From: Thalassia testudinum
Lineage: Eukaryota > Streptophyta > Magnoliopsida > Alismatales > Hydrocharitaceae
Direction of reading: 5' to 3'
Assembly: GCA_037157565.1 (NCBI GenBank)
Contig: JAZHRO010000046.1
Span: 17,644,501 to 17,708,500, forward strand
DNA: 64,000 bases
Below, piece after piece: positions 1 to 10,953 of this stretch (positions are counted from its first letter, which is position 1; every line of letters starts with the position of its first letter). The notes under the pieces were generated by a model. The model made no database searches. It saw only the letters and a program-made list of their open reading frames with translations, and was not told the origin of the DNA. The position numbers were made by a program, and so were the translations under genes.

Positions 1-1654
1 ACGAGTCGAATTTCCACTACGCGATTGAGTTTCACAAATGAAATAATGAGTTGTAGTATTTAAGTGGTCGAAAAATCAACTAATCAATAATAAAAATAAC
101 CACTCATAGAAGAGCGGGTCATGTCCACAGGGAGGAAATTATGCAATAAAATCTTGATTATTTCGTATTCTTTCGGTCAAGTGCGAAATCCCTAGTCAAA
201 TCCGACAAAAAATGTAATGGAAAGAAGATTCACAATTACTCAAAAATATAAGGGTATATGTGTAATTTTCCCTCACTGAAATCTTCAATAAATATATGAT
301 GATTTTATTTAATTTTCACTTGACATATACTAGAGAAAATTAGTGCACATGTTGATCCCAAAACCAATCATAAAACAGGTGAATATCAATAACATGCAAT
401 TATAAGAAAGCATGAGGGTGCATTCGCAATTTTACCTCAATAGAATAATCATAAATGAAAATTATTTTCTGGTGGCAATGGTAGTAAATGTAATTTTTAA
501 TCTCCCTCAAAACAGAGCATTTGCTCTCCCTCTTGCTTGCATGCGGGGAGGATCGTCGGCGGGGCTATTAATGCACTAGGGAAGTTGGCGAAGATGAGGC
601 CTATCCGATGGAGGCCGCGGCGTCGACGGAGATTGCCGGAGGTGGCCGACCAGCGGAGGAGAAGAACATCAGAGGTGGCATTTTAGGCAGACCTGCAGAG
701 GTGCTCCTGCTACGTGTGGTGCAGGGCGCACCTGGAGTGGCCTACGGTGGTGTGGCGGTGGCTATGCGGCAGCACTGGAGGTGTGGGCGTAGTGCCTACG
801 GGGAACGCTAGGCGTTGGAAAGGGGCACTAGCTTGAGGCGACGCTGGAGGGGCGCCAACGCCTACGGTGGTAGCTTCTGCAGGCGGGAGAAGGTGCCTGC
901 GGGGGCGATGGAGGTGTGCTTGCAGTAGGGGAGTGCAAGGAGGAGGAGCTGAAGGGAGGCTCTGTGCGAGAGAGAGGGTGCGGCGCCTGCGGGTATGGAA
1001 GGGGTGTGGGTGGGGCGATGCGCCTGTAGGGGTCGCTGGAGATGAGCGGTGGAAGATCTGGTGATGGCAGGTGCGGGGAGAGGTGGCATGAGTGCTTGCA
1101 GCGTTGAAGGGATGCGCTAGTGGTGCGGGTGCATGAGCGGGCGCCTGCGGGAGGGGACGTGCCTGCAGGAGCGCTGGGACAGGGTGGAGATGGGTGCGCA
1201 GAGGTGATGAAGGTGCGGTGCCTGCAGGGCAGGCTTGGTGCACAGTGCACGCGAGGAAGTAGTTCCCCGCAGGGGGGAAGATGCAGATGCCCCTCTCCTT
1301 TCTCCGCCTCCTCTTTATCTCCTCTCTCCCCGCGTGCGTGAGTTAAGGGATTTTCCAAATCCCTTTGCTATTTTTGGATGGTGAGAGTTGAGGGGAGAGT
1401 TACGGCAGGCTGGAGGAAAGGGAAAAGATGCCACCGGTTGTTGGGGAAATTTACTCCCCAACCCTTGTTCTTTCTAAATATCATTCCTGCACATAAAAAC
1501 AACAAAATCATTGCATATTAAGTTATAGAATGTTATAAACTTAAATCATGATGTCTACAAATATTCTACAACTTAATTGTAGTTATTAACACACCTAAAA
1601 GGTAAGATTAAAGTTACTTAGGCGTAATACAAATCCATTAAAATGGATTCATCA
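1..1654 (-). repeat. Family A LTR, minus orientation
   Basis: Read on the minus strand this begins TGATGAATCC at 1654 and runs to the window edge, where it reads GACTCGT just short of the terminal CA. It matches the family D LTRs (39495-41123, 45842-47484) and the LTR at 8945-10637 in order: AT-rich start, a GTTAAGGGATTT segment (1344-1372), a GC-rich GCAGGCGC-type tract (600-1330), and an AT-rich tail with the CCTCCCTGTGGAC box (about 120-150). Several frames stay open across the GC-rich tract, but these are compositional and not genes. Whether the rest of this element lay to the right (3' LTR) or to the left (5' LTR) cannot be decided. Confidence 0.85.
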
Positions 1655-2215
1655 AGCACCCCGTTATCATTTCGGCTATAATATCTGAGGCACAGGAGGG
1701 AGCCTTGTTTAAATGTTTGTCTAAGCACAAGGAAGATATTGCTTGGAGCATCGTTGATATTAAAGGTATAGACTCTACCTTCTGCATGCACCACATTTAT
1801 ATTGATGATTCCATCAAGCCATTTAGGGACAAGCAGAGAAGTCTTAACAACAATATGAGGGAGGTGGTTAAAAGGAATATTCTTAAGTGGTTGGATGTTG
1901 GGATAATATATCCCATTGTGAATAGTAAATGGGTTAGTCCTATCCATGTGGTGCCAAAGAAGGCAGGCTTTACTGTGGAAATTAATGACCAAGGAGAACA
2001 AGTGGTGACTAGACCCTCAACTGGATGGAGGGTCTGCATTGATTACCGCAAGTTGAACACTGCTAATGAGAAAGATCACATTCCTTTGACTTTTATTGAC
2101 CAAATTCTCGAAACTATGGCAGGGAATAAGTACTATTGCTTTCTCGATGGATATTCTAGGTACAACCATGTTGTAATCTTCCCTAATGGCCCGGAGAAGA
2201 TGATTTTCATGAGTG
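1655..2215 (+). pseudogene. Ty3/gypsy reverse transcriptase N-terminal fragment
   Basis: Open for about 170 codons from a TTG at 1705, with no ATG start. It encodes the N-terminal half of an OTA-type reverse transcriptase: the KWVSPIHVVPKK segment, the CIDYRKLN motif and FIDQILETMAGNKYYCFLDG. The upstream protease and gag and the downstream FMDDF catalytic box are absent. At about 2214 the reading passes into LTR sequence, so the last ~60 codons of the open frame (to 2394) are LTR-derived. The fragment differs clearly from the overlapping RT piece at 5071, so it comes from a different copy. It is a dead remnant. Confidence 0.8.
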
Positions 2216-2747
2216 GTGCTCTCTCTCTCTCGCAAGGAGGAGAGAGGAAAAAGGCCCTGTTTTCCCACCAATTAAAATTTACATTCAATGCCATTGCCAC
2301 CAAATTTGATTTTATTTATTATTATTATATTGTTGCAGAATTGCATTTGAACACTCATAGTTCTTTACAATTGCATGATATTGATATTAACTAGTTTAAA
2401 GATTGATTTTGGGGCTTAAATTAAGTACTAATTGTCTCTAGTACACATCACAGGAAAATTGCATAAATTCATCATAAATTTATTGAGGATTTTTGGGAGG
2501 AAAAACTGCACATATACCCTTATATTTTTAAGTTATTTGCAAATGTACTTTCCTTCACATTTTAAGTTAGATTTGAATAGGGATTTCACACTGTCCGAAA
2601 TAACATTAAACAATTAAGTATTGATTGCATAATTGCCTCCATGTGTACATGACCCGCTCTTTTGCGAGTGGTTATTTTCATTATTTTTGATTAGTCGATT
2701 TTTCCACCACTTGAATACTATAACGCAAAGCAAAAAGTCATCTATCA
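2216..2747 (+). repeat. Family A LTR, 3' part only
   Basis: This matches 10107-10637 closely base for base. It starts at the CTCTCTC/GCAAGGAGGAGAG stem-loop and ends in TATCA at 2747. The promoter half of the LTR is missing. The left edge is fused to reverse transcriptase coding sequence. The right edge is joined directly to an inverted pol copy instead of a primer binding site. It could be the degraded 5' LTR of the element whose 3' LTR is at 8945-10637. Confidence 0.8.
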
Positions 2748-5049
2748 AGCCGTAGTGCGTCCAAAACCTGGCCATCTAAAAGAGTAATATACGGTTTAAG
2801 TCACTGGCCATTTACTTTAAAGTTTGCATCTGAAATAGGGTTCCTAATCTCTACAGCTCCATGAGGGAAGGTATTGATAACAACGTATGGCCCATCCCAA
2901 CGGGACTTGAGCTTTCCAGCAAATAATTTAAATCTAGAATTGAAAAGCCAGACCCACTGGTTGGGCTCAAAAGTCTTTCTAATGCTGTGCTTGTCATGGA
3001 AAACTTTTGTACGTTGCTTATAAGCTTGAGAAGTTTCATAAGCTTCATTACCAAGCTCCTCAAGCTCACTTAATTCTAACATACGTGCTTTTCTCGCTTT
3101 ATCTAGATTTAAGTTAATGTTTTTAATGTCCCAATAAGCTTTATGTTGGATTTCAACAGGAAGGTGGCACGCTTTTCCATAGACAAGACGGAAAGGAGAC
3201 ATGCCCAAGGGAGTCTTATATGTAGTTATGTAGGCCCAAAGAGCGCCATTTAGTTTTTTAGACTAATCCTTCCGATCAGGCCTGACAGTTCTTTCTAAAA
3301 TTTGCTTAATCTCCCTATTAGACACTTCAACTTTCCCACTCGTTTGGGGATGATAAGGTGTGGCTATCATGTGGTTGACTCCCAAATTTTGGAGAAGTCT
3401 AGTGAAGTGTACATTCTTAAAGTGAGGTCCTCCATCACTTATGATCGTCCTTGGGCATCCATACCGAGAAATGATATTAGCCTTAACAAAGCCCAAGACC
3501 ACAGAATGGTCATTGGTTCATGTGGGGATGGCTTCTATCCATTTTGATAAATAATCAACAGCCACAAGGATGTATTCATATCCGAAGGGCACAGGAAAGG
3601 GACCCATGAAGTCAATGCCCCAAATATCAAAGATTTCAATAGGGAGGATAGGTTGTTGGGGCATCTCATCCCTTTCTCCAATGGTTCTCGTCTACTGGCA
3701 ACGTACACATGCACCCACATACGTATGCGCATCTCGGAATAATGTGGGCCACCAAAAACCAGACTGAAGAACCTTATGAGCAGTCTTCTTCCCACTAAAA
3801 TGTCCCCTATAGTGGAGGTCATGGCAGAAACTCAAAACACTTCTTTGTTCCTCATCAGGGACACAACGGCGAAACAGCTGGTCAGGGCCTATTCTAAAAA
3901 GCTCAGGTTCGTCCCAGTGATAAAATTTAGCATTGGCGATAAACCTGTCTTGCTTCTGCTTGTCCCATGTATTAGGGTGATGCCTGTGACCAGATAGTTC
4001 ACTATGTCAGTGAACCAAGGAGTTTTAGCTTCCACGGCCATTATAGACTCATCAGGGAAAGTCTCTTGAATACCGCCAGCAGGGTTTGATGCCTCAACAA
4101 GGATCCTAGACAAATGGTCTGCTACCACATTCTCAACTCCTTTTTTGTCCTTAATTTCCAGGTCAAATTCCTCGAGTTGCAGAATCCAACTAATTAGGCG
4201 AGGTTTGGTGTCCTTTTTAGCCAGAAGATGCTTAAGGGCTGAATGATCAGTGAACACCACAACCTTGGATCCCAAAAGATAAGACCAAAACTTTTCCAAA
4301 GCAAATACTACAGCAAGTAATTCCTTTTCAGTGACCGTGTAGTTTTGCTGTGGATCCGTAAGGGTCTTGCTGGCATAATGTAGCACATGAGGTTTGCCAT
4401 CAACCCTTTGACCTAAGATCGCTCCCATTGCAAAATCAGAAGCATCACACATAAGCTCAAACGGGAGGGTCCAATCTGGTGCTTGGAGAATCGGCACGGT
4501 AATGAGGGCTTTCTTCAAAGCTTGGAAAGCCTCACCACATCTTTCGTCAAAATCGAAGGAGACATCCTTCGTTAACAGGTCGCAGAGTGGCTTAGAGATT
4601 TTACTGAAGTCTCTAATGAAGCGCCTATAAAATCCAGCATGGCCAAGGAAAGATCTAACCTGACGAACATTGGCAGGCAATGGAAGCTTAGAGATGGAAT
4701 CGATTTTTGGGATGTCCACCTGTAATCCTCTCTCAGAAACTACATGCCCTAACACAATGCCCTACTAGACCATAAAGTGGTTTTTCTGCCAGCTAAGCAC
4801 CAGCTTTGCCTCTTCGCAGCGGGTTAAGACTTTATCAAGGTGTGCAAGGCATAGGTCAAATGATGAGACATAAATGGAGAAGTCATCCATGAAAATTTCA
4901 ACGAACTCATCGATCATATCAGAAAAGATAGCTGTCATACAACGTTGGGAAGTGGCAGGAGTGTTACATAACCCGAATGGCATTCGGCGGAATGCAAAAG
5001 TGCCATAAGGAGTCGTGAAGGTGGTACGCTCTTGATCATCAGGAAACAT
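2748..5049 (-). pseudogene. OTA gypsy pol 3' half (RT-RNase H-integrase), inverted arm 1
   Basis: On the minus strand the order is: RT with PYGTFAFRRMPFGLCN and the FMDDFS catalytic box (5049-4765); the RT/RNase H connection and RNase H (4755 to about 4060) with [21 protein letters not shown] and ADHLSRI, so all four acidic positions are present; the integrase zinc finger (about 3860-3690, CHDLH and a CxxC); the integrase core with [19 protein letters not shown] and a VEVSNRE glutamate (3650-3270); and the C-terminal integrase domain (3208-2801). A TAG near 4762, a stop in the zinc finger and others break it. It is a near mirror copy of 5169-7440. Confidence 0.92.
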
Positions 5050-5070
5050 GGCTACCCAGAATGACCATTT

Positions 5071-7382
5071 CCCCTTACCATTTATCGATCAAATTTTGGA
5101 ACGATTGGTAGGGAACAAGTACTTTTATTTTCTTGACAGGTACTCTGGGCACAATCAGATAGCCATTTTTTCTGATGATTAGGAGCATACCACCTTCACG
5201 AGTCCTTATGGCACTTTTGCATTTCGCCGAATGCCATTCGAGTTATGTAATGCTCCTGCCACTTTCCAACGTTGTATGATGGCTATCTTTTTTGATATGA
5301 TCGATGAGTTTGTTGAAATTTTCATGGATGACCTATGCCTTGCGCACCTTGATAAAGTCTTAACCCATTGAGAAGAGGCAAAACTGGTGCTTAGCTGGGA
5401 GAAAAGCCACTTTATGGTCCAGCAGGGCATTATGTTAGGGCATGTAGTTTCTGAGAGAGGATTAGAGGTGGACACCGCAAAAATCGATTCCATCTCTAAG
5501 CTTCCATTGCCTGCCAATGTTCGTCAGGTTAGATCTTTCCTTAGCCATGCTGGAATTTATAGGCGCTTCATTAGAGACTTCAGTAAAATCTCTAAGCCAC
5601 TGTACGCCCTGTTAGCGAAGGATGTCTCCTTCGATTTTGATGATAGATGTGACGAGGCTTTCCAAGCTTTGAAGAAAGCCCTCATTACCGCGCTGATTCT
5701 CCAAGCACCAGATTGGACCATCCTGTTTGAGCTTATGTGCGATGCTTCTGATTTTGTAGTGGGAGCAATCTTGGGTCAAAGGGTTGATGGCAAACCTCAT
5801 GTGCTGCATTATGCCAGCAAGACCATTACGGATCCTCAGCAAAACTACATGGTCACTGAAAAGGAATTACTTGCTGTAGTATTTGCTTTGGAAAAGTTTC
5901 GGTCTTATCTTTTGGGATCCAAGGTTGTGGTGTTCACTAATCGTTCAGCCCTTAAGCATCTTCTGGCTAAAAAGGACACCAAACCTCACCTAATTTGTTG
6001 GATTCTGCAACTCCAAGAATTTGACCTGGAAATTAAGGACAAGAAAGGAGTTGAGAATGTTGTAGTAGATCATTTGTCTAGGATCCCTGTTGAGGCATCA
6101 AACCCTGCTGGCGATATTCAAGAGACTTTCCGTGATGAGTCTCTAATGGCCGTGGAAACTAAAACTCGGTTCACTGACATAGTGAACTATCTGGTCACGA
6201 GCATCACCCCTAGTACATGGGACAAGCAGAAGCGACACAGGTTTATCGCTAATGCTAAATTTATCACTAGGAGGAACCCGAGCTTTTCAAAATAGGCCCT
6301 GACCAGATGTTTTGCCGTTGCATCCCTGATGAGGAACAAAGAAGTGTTCTATGTTTCTGCCATGACCTCCACTGTGGGGGACATTTTAGTGGGAAGAAGA
6401 CTGCTCATAAGGTTCTTCAGTCTGGTTTTTGGTTGCCCACATTATTCCGAGATGCACATATGTATGTGGGTGCATGTTTACGTTGCCAGCAGACGGGAAC
6501 CATTGGAAAAAGGGATGAGATGCCCCAACAACCTATCCTCCCTGTTGAAATCTTTGATATTTGGGGCATTGACTTCATGGGTCCCTTTCCTGTGTCCTTC
6601 GGATATTAATACATCCTTGTGGTTGTTGATTATTTATCAAAATGGATAGAAGCCATCCCCACGCGAACCAATGACCATTCTGTGGTCTTGGGCTTTGTTA
6701 AGGCTAATATCATTTCTCGGTATGGATGCCCAAGGACGATCATAAGTGATGGAGGACCTCACTTTAAAAATGTACACTTCACTAGACTACTGCAAAATTT
6801 GGGAGTCAACCACATGATAGCCACACCTTATCATCCCTAAACGAGTGGGCAAGTTGAAGTGTCTAATAGGGAGATTAAGCGAATTTTAGAAAAAACTGTC
6901 AGGCCTGATCGGAAGGATTGGTCTAAAAAAAAAACAATGACGCTCTTTGAGCCTATAGAACTGCATATAAGACTCCCTTGGGCATGTCTCCTTTCCGTCT
7001 TGTCTAAGGAAAAGCGTGCCACCTTCCTGTTGAAATCCAACATAAAGCTTATTGGGCCATTAAAAATGTTAACTTAAATCTAGATAAAGCGGGAAAAGCA
7101 CGTATGTTTGAATTAAGTGAGCTTGAGGAGCTTCGTAATGAAGCTTATGAAACTTCTCAAGCTTACAAGCAACGTACAAAAGTCTTCCAGGACAAGCACA
7201 TCATTAGAAAGACTTTTGAGCCCAACCATTGGGTCTGGCTTTTCGATTCTAGACTTAAATTATTTGCTGGAAAGCTCAAGTCCCGTTGGGATGAGCCATA
7301 CGTTGTTATCAATACCTTCCCTCATGGAGCTGCAGCGATCTGTAACCCTATTTCAGGTGCAAACTTTAAAGTAAATGGCTAG
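5071..7382 (+). pseudogene. OTA gypsy pol 3' half (RT-RNase H-integrase), inverted arm 2
   Basis: RT fragments begin at 5071 (HFPLPFIDQIL-like) with a stop near 5180. A deletion of about 27 bases relative to arm 1 falls right after the MDD codons (near 5333). RNase H (5387-6295) keeps [14 protein letters not shown] and VDHLSRI, but FTDHSAL has become FTNRSAL, losing one catalytic aspartate. The integrase zinc finger and [11 protein letters not shown] lie at 6307-6609, the SDGG aspartate at 6619-6840, and the GQVEVSNRE glutamate follows a stop at 6838. The C-terminal domain runs 7104-7382. Frame changes near 6940-7100 and several stops make it non-functional. The coding part continues straight into the 3' noncoding block of the same element. 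Confidence 0.92.
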
Positions 7383-8944
7383 CGACTTAAACCGTATATT
7401 ACTCTTTCAGATGGCCAGGTTTTGGATGCACTATGGCTTGAGGAGCCGTAGCTCCTCCCACTCTCCCCCTTAGGTGATATTCTTCTATGTCTATAATTTT
7501 CCAATGAGGACATTGTCAGTCTTAGGCATGGGGGGATATAACTTGAGAATGTTTGTAGTGTTTATAGAATTTATAAATATTTGCATACATATTTATATAT
7601 ATTAAAAAAAAAATTTCTTTTCTTGAGCTGATTGGGTTAGTCCCTAGCAAAATACCTTTGTTATTGGAGGTTTTTCTTCCGGAATTATTTCTTAACTTTA
7701 GAATCCAGTACATTTATTTCACATGCACGTAGACTTGGTAATGGATCCTTAGGGAAAACCAATAAGCAGTTGTAGTCCACTGAACCCTTGGACAGTTCAT
7801 AGAGAGTCAGGCATACTATCTTCTAATAAATCCAACTCATATTTGTGAGAAGTAGAGAGATTACTGGTGCTCTAAGTCTAGTGCAAGGACTCTTAAGTTC
7901 TGGATAATTAGATGATGATACTTCAGAGTTAGGCGTAGTTTTCACTCTTTATTCCTGTCTGCGTACTTTGAGTGAATTCCTGAGAGTCACCAAATAAGGC
8001 AGATACACAGAGATTGAGTCATAATAAAGCTATAACTATGGTGGATGGTTACGACTGTCCTTCATAGAGTCCTCAGCTGAAAGAGGTTAATAGTGTCAAA
8101 GGTCAGAAATACGCCTGTCCTATCTATTCCTTTCTGGTGCCGAGAATAGGCACTTCCACCAAATAAGCCACACAACTTCCTCTTGATCATCATCACCCCT
8201 AATAATGCCTCATAAATAAAAGTCCATATTGTGTTGTGATTGATTGAAAAAGAGACAAAAACAAGAAAAAAAAGTCAAAGTTTATGATGTAACACTGTTT
8301 TTGAGGCAACAGAACACCTATCGCGTTCCACCAAATATGACCCATACCTACCTTTTAGTATTTCTGATCACCTGAATGCTGGTTGAGAACTCTAACTTAG
8401 TTATAGAGTTATTAGGACTTTAATTGAAGTGTGGATGCCATGTGAGGCCACCAAATAGTGAGTATAATTTCTAAATTTGGCGAGATTCGTGATCTCAGAA
8501 AGCAAGAAGAGAGAGTGCCCAGGAACATCAAGAGAGCACAGTTGTGTAGACTCTCTCAGAGTTGACTTGTCTAATAGTCTAGAGAGCTAGAGTCTGCAGT
8601 ACTATACTATATGTAGCACCAGTTGAGTGTGTTCCACCAAATACAAATCCATTCAACTTGATATCTCCTACCCTAAGACAAACGCCGGGGTCAAATTACA
8701 GATTATCGTCTACTTTATCCTCGAGGGAAGTAGTTGCCTATCTCGACATAAATTTTTGCCAAGGGTGATGTACGAACTCCCAATGCGAATCGACTCTTTC
8801 ACTTGGATCTATTACCTGGGCTATCAGCACTTCACATTTGTCTGGATTCCTAAAGTTTTGAAGTAAGAAAAGAAGAAATCTTCTGATTATTTCTATTATT
8901 TTTCATTTTTGCTAGGGACTAGCAAATCTTAGGCATGGGGTATT
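7383..8944 (+). other. Long 3' noncoding block of family A element
   Basis: No ORF of interest lies between the end of integrase and the 3' LTR. The block starts with a GAGGACATTG / TTAGGCATGGGGGG box (7506-7534) and ends with TTTGCTAGGGACTAGCAAA (8908-8926) followed by the AGGCATGGGGTATT polypurine tract directly before the LTR. Five CACCAAATA motifs lie at 7988, 8157, 8329, 8449 and 8635. The D element (44291-45841) is collinear and very similar, and element C (31742-33495) keeps the same landmarks. No env-like ORF, as found in some Athila elements, is present. Confidence 0.8.
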
Positions 8945-10637
8945 TGATGAGTCCATTAAAATGGACTAATATTAAGCCTAAGTATCTTTAATCGTACAGT
9001 TTAGGTGTGTTAATAATTGCAATTAAATTGTAGAATATTTGTACGCATCATGATTTAAGTTTATAACATTCTATAACTTAATGATTTTGTTGTTTTTATG
9101 TGCAGGTAATAATATTTGGAAAGAACAAGGGTGGGGGGATAAATTCCCCAACACATAATAGCCGCAACTCTTTCCCCCCCTCCCCAGCCGGACATTGGGG
9201 TAATCTTCCTCTTCCATCGCCTTTCTCAACAACTATGACCAGAAATAGTTAAGGGATTTGAAAATCCCTTAACTCACGCACACGGGGAGAGAGAGGAATT
9301 AAAAAGAGAGGAGGTGCACTGGGGATTGATCTTCACCTTCCTCCTGGCGGGGAACTACTCAGCGGACACTGTGGATCCAGGAAGAGAAGAAGCGTGCACT
9401 GTGGCCTTCTTCCCCCTTGCGTGGAAAAACCTCATGCCTCCTGCTCACTACATCTCCCTCCAGCCACCGCAGGCGCACACCAGTGCGCCCTACCGCTCAT
9501 CTGCCTTCAGTACCATCTGCCCACCAGCATGCACCAAGCTGCACCTCTCCACCCTGCATCCACGCCACAGCAGGCGCATCCACCCAACCGCACACCTCTC
9601 CCCTGTAGCAGGCGCTCACGCCACCAACTACCCTCACCACACAGCAGGCGCTCGCACCGCCTATAGGCCGCCCCCTGCTCACCGGGCCTGCATGCCCTAC
9701 CGCTTGCTCCCTTCAGCGCTATCTGCAAGTGCTTGCCCATGCGCACCAAGCCGCGCCTCTCCACTCAGTGGTAACGCCAGTGCGCCCCACCGCCTTGCTG
9801 CAGATGCTGCACTGCATCACCTTCTGCTCACGCGCCTGCCTCTCCACCCTGCATCCGCACCACCAGCACACTCACTCCACCCTGCAGGCGCGCCCGCACG
9901 CTCTAGCCTCTGCCTCATCGCCTGCACAGGGGCGCACCAGCGCGCGCACTCCCCACGCCACAGGCAGCACTGCAGCAGCACCTCTGCCTTCTTGTTCAAC
10001 AGGCTGGAGCTCTGACCACCTCCGCCGGCCACCTCCATTGCCACCGCTGCCACCACCGGAGAGCCCTCGACCTCGCCGTCCTCCTGAGCCTCGCAAAAGC
10101 CCCATAGTGCTCTCTCTTTCTCGCAAGGAGGAGAGAGGAAAAAAGCCTTGTTTTCCCACCAATTAAAATTTACATTCAATGCCATTGCCACCTAATTTGA
10201 TTTTATTTATTATTATTATATTGTGGCAGAATTACATTTGAACACTCATAGTTCTTTACAATTGCATGATATTGATATTAACTAGTTTAAAGATTGATTT
10301 TGGGGCTTAACTTAAGTACTAATTGTCTCTAGTACACATCACGTGAAAATTGCATAAATTCATCATAAAATTATTGAGGATTTCTTTGAGGGAAACCTGC
10401 ACATATACCCTTATCTTTCTAAGTTATTGCAAATCTACTTTCCTTCACATTTTAAGTTAGATTTGAATAAGTATTTCGCACTATCCGAAATAACATTAAA
10501 CAATTAAGTATTGATTGCATAATTGCCTCCTTGTGGACACGACTTGCTCTTCTACGAGTGGTTATTTTCATTATTTTTGATTAGTCGATTTTTCCACCAC
10601 TTAAATACTATAACGCAAAGCGAAAAGTCGTTTATCA
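8945..10637 (+). repeat. Family A 3' LTR, plus orientation
   Basis: The LTR runs from TGATGAGTCC to TTTATCA, 1693 bp, and is preceded by a polypurine tract. It contains a perfect 12-bp stem with a TGAA loop (9247-9274), a GC-rich GCAGGCGC-type tract (9400-10080), the CTCTCTC/GCAAGGAG stem-loop (from 10107) and an AT-rich 3' third. The 233-codon frame at 9314-10015 and its neighbours come from the GC-rich tract and have no protein-like features. The bases after the LTR are CTAAG. The matching left TSD is not in view. Confidence 0.9.
9247..9274 (+). promoter_or_regulatory. Perfect LTR hairpin GTTAAGGGATT/AATCCCTTAAC
   Basis: AGTTAAGGGATT, loop TGAA, AATCCCTTAACT: a 12-bp perfect inverted repeat. 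The same hairpin is intact in both D LTRs (39778-39805 and 46125-46152) and partly decayed in the LTR at 1-1654. It is followed by a purine-rich stretch (GGAGAGAGAG, TTAAAAAG) where a core promoter may lie. Function is inferred from conservation only. Confidence 0.55.
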
Positions 10638-10953
10638 CTAAGTAATAAGAAATTAATAGTGAATATTCATTCCTTCAACAAATCTTGCTAGGCTGAATAA
10701 GGGGAGAGTTAGGCCCAAGCATGTGCTAGGAAAATCATTGGGGGCTTGTATAAACCCGTGTCTAGTCGTCTGACATGGCCCCTTAGCCTGGTACCAAATA
10801 TAGGTGAAGGAATTGATACTAACTAAAGAAAACTTAAGACCTAGGTAGCATGCCTAAGTTGATGAAACCTTAAGGGTCAAGTTACTACAAAATTGTAATT
10901 AGGTCTACGAGCTTAAAGTGCATGAGGATTGTGATGGGCATTAATGGAGGTAA
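10638..10953 (-). other. Internal leader fragment of minus-strand element E2
   Basis: No ORF. On both sides it is cut by insertions: family A LTR on the left, solo LTR E1 on the right. Its last 5 bases (10949-10953, GGTAA) are the E1 target duplication, repeated at 37083-37087, so the true continuation is 37088 onward. The segments with GTCGTCTGACATGGCCCCTTAGC (about 10766-10790) and GGATTGTGATGGGC (10926-10940) resemble B1 leader sequence at 24018-24050 and 24167-24185, which supports assignment to a retrotransposon leader. Confidence 0.6.

Noticed and set aside
710..1358. Two minus-strand frames of about 176 codons
   Set aside because: Same GC-rich LTR tract in inverse orientation; low-complexity product with no domain.
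3535..3822. 95-codon minus-strand frame in the integrase region (and its mirror 6329-6649)
   Set aside because: Out-of-frame shadow of the integrase zinc finger and core, whose real frame holds CHDLH, CxxC and [11 protein letters not shown].
7988..8643. CRISPR-like array of CACCAAATA repeats
   Set aside because: Repeats are only 9 bases, spacing is irregular, and the context is a plant retrotransposon.
7383..8944. Env-like ORF after integrase
   Set aside because: Checked because some Athila elements have one; all frames are short and broken in A, C, D, B1 and B2.
9314..10015. 233-codon open frame and overlapping frames in a GC-rich tract
   Set aside because: It lies inside an LTR, other frames are open on both strands, and the product is a Pro/Ala/His/Ser string explained by GCAGGCGC composition.
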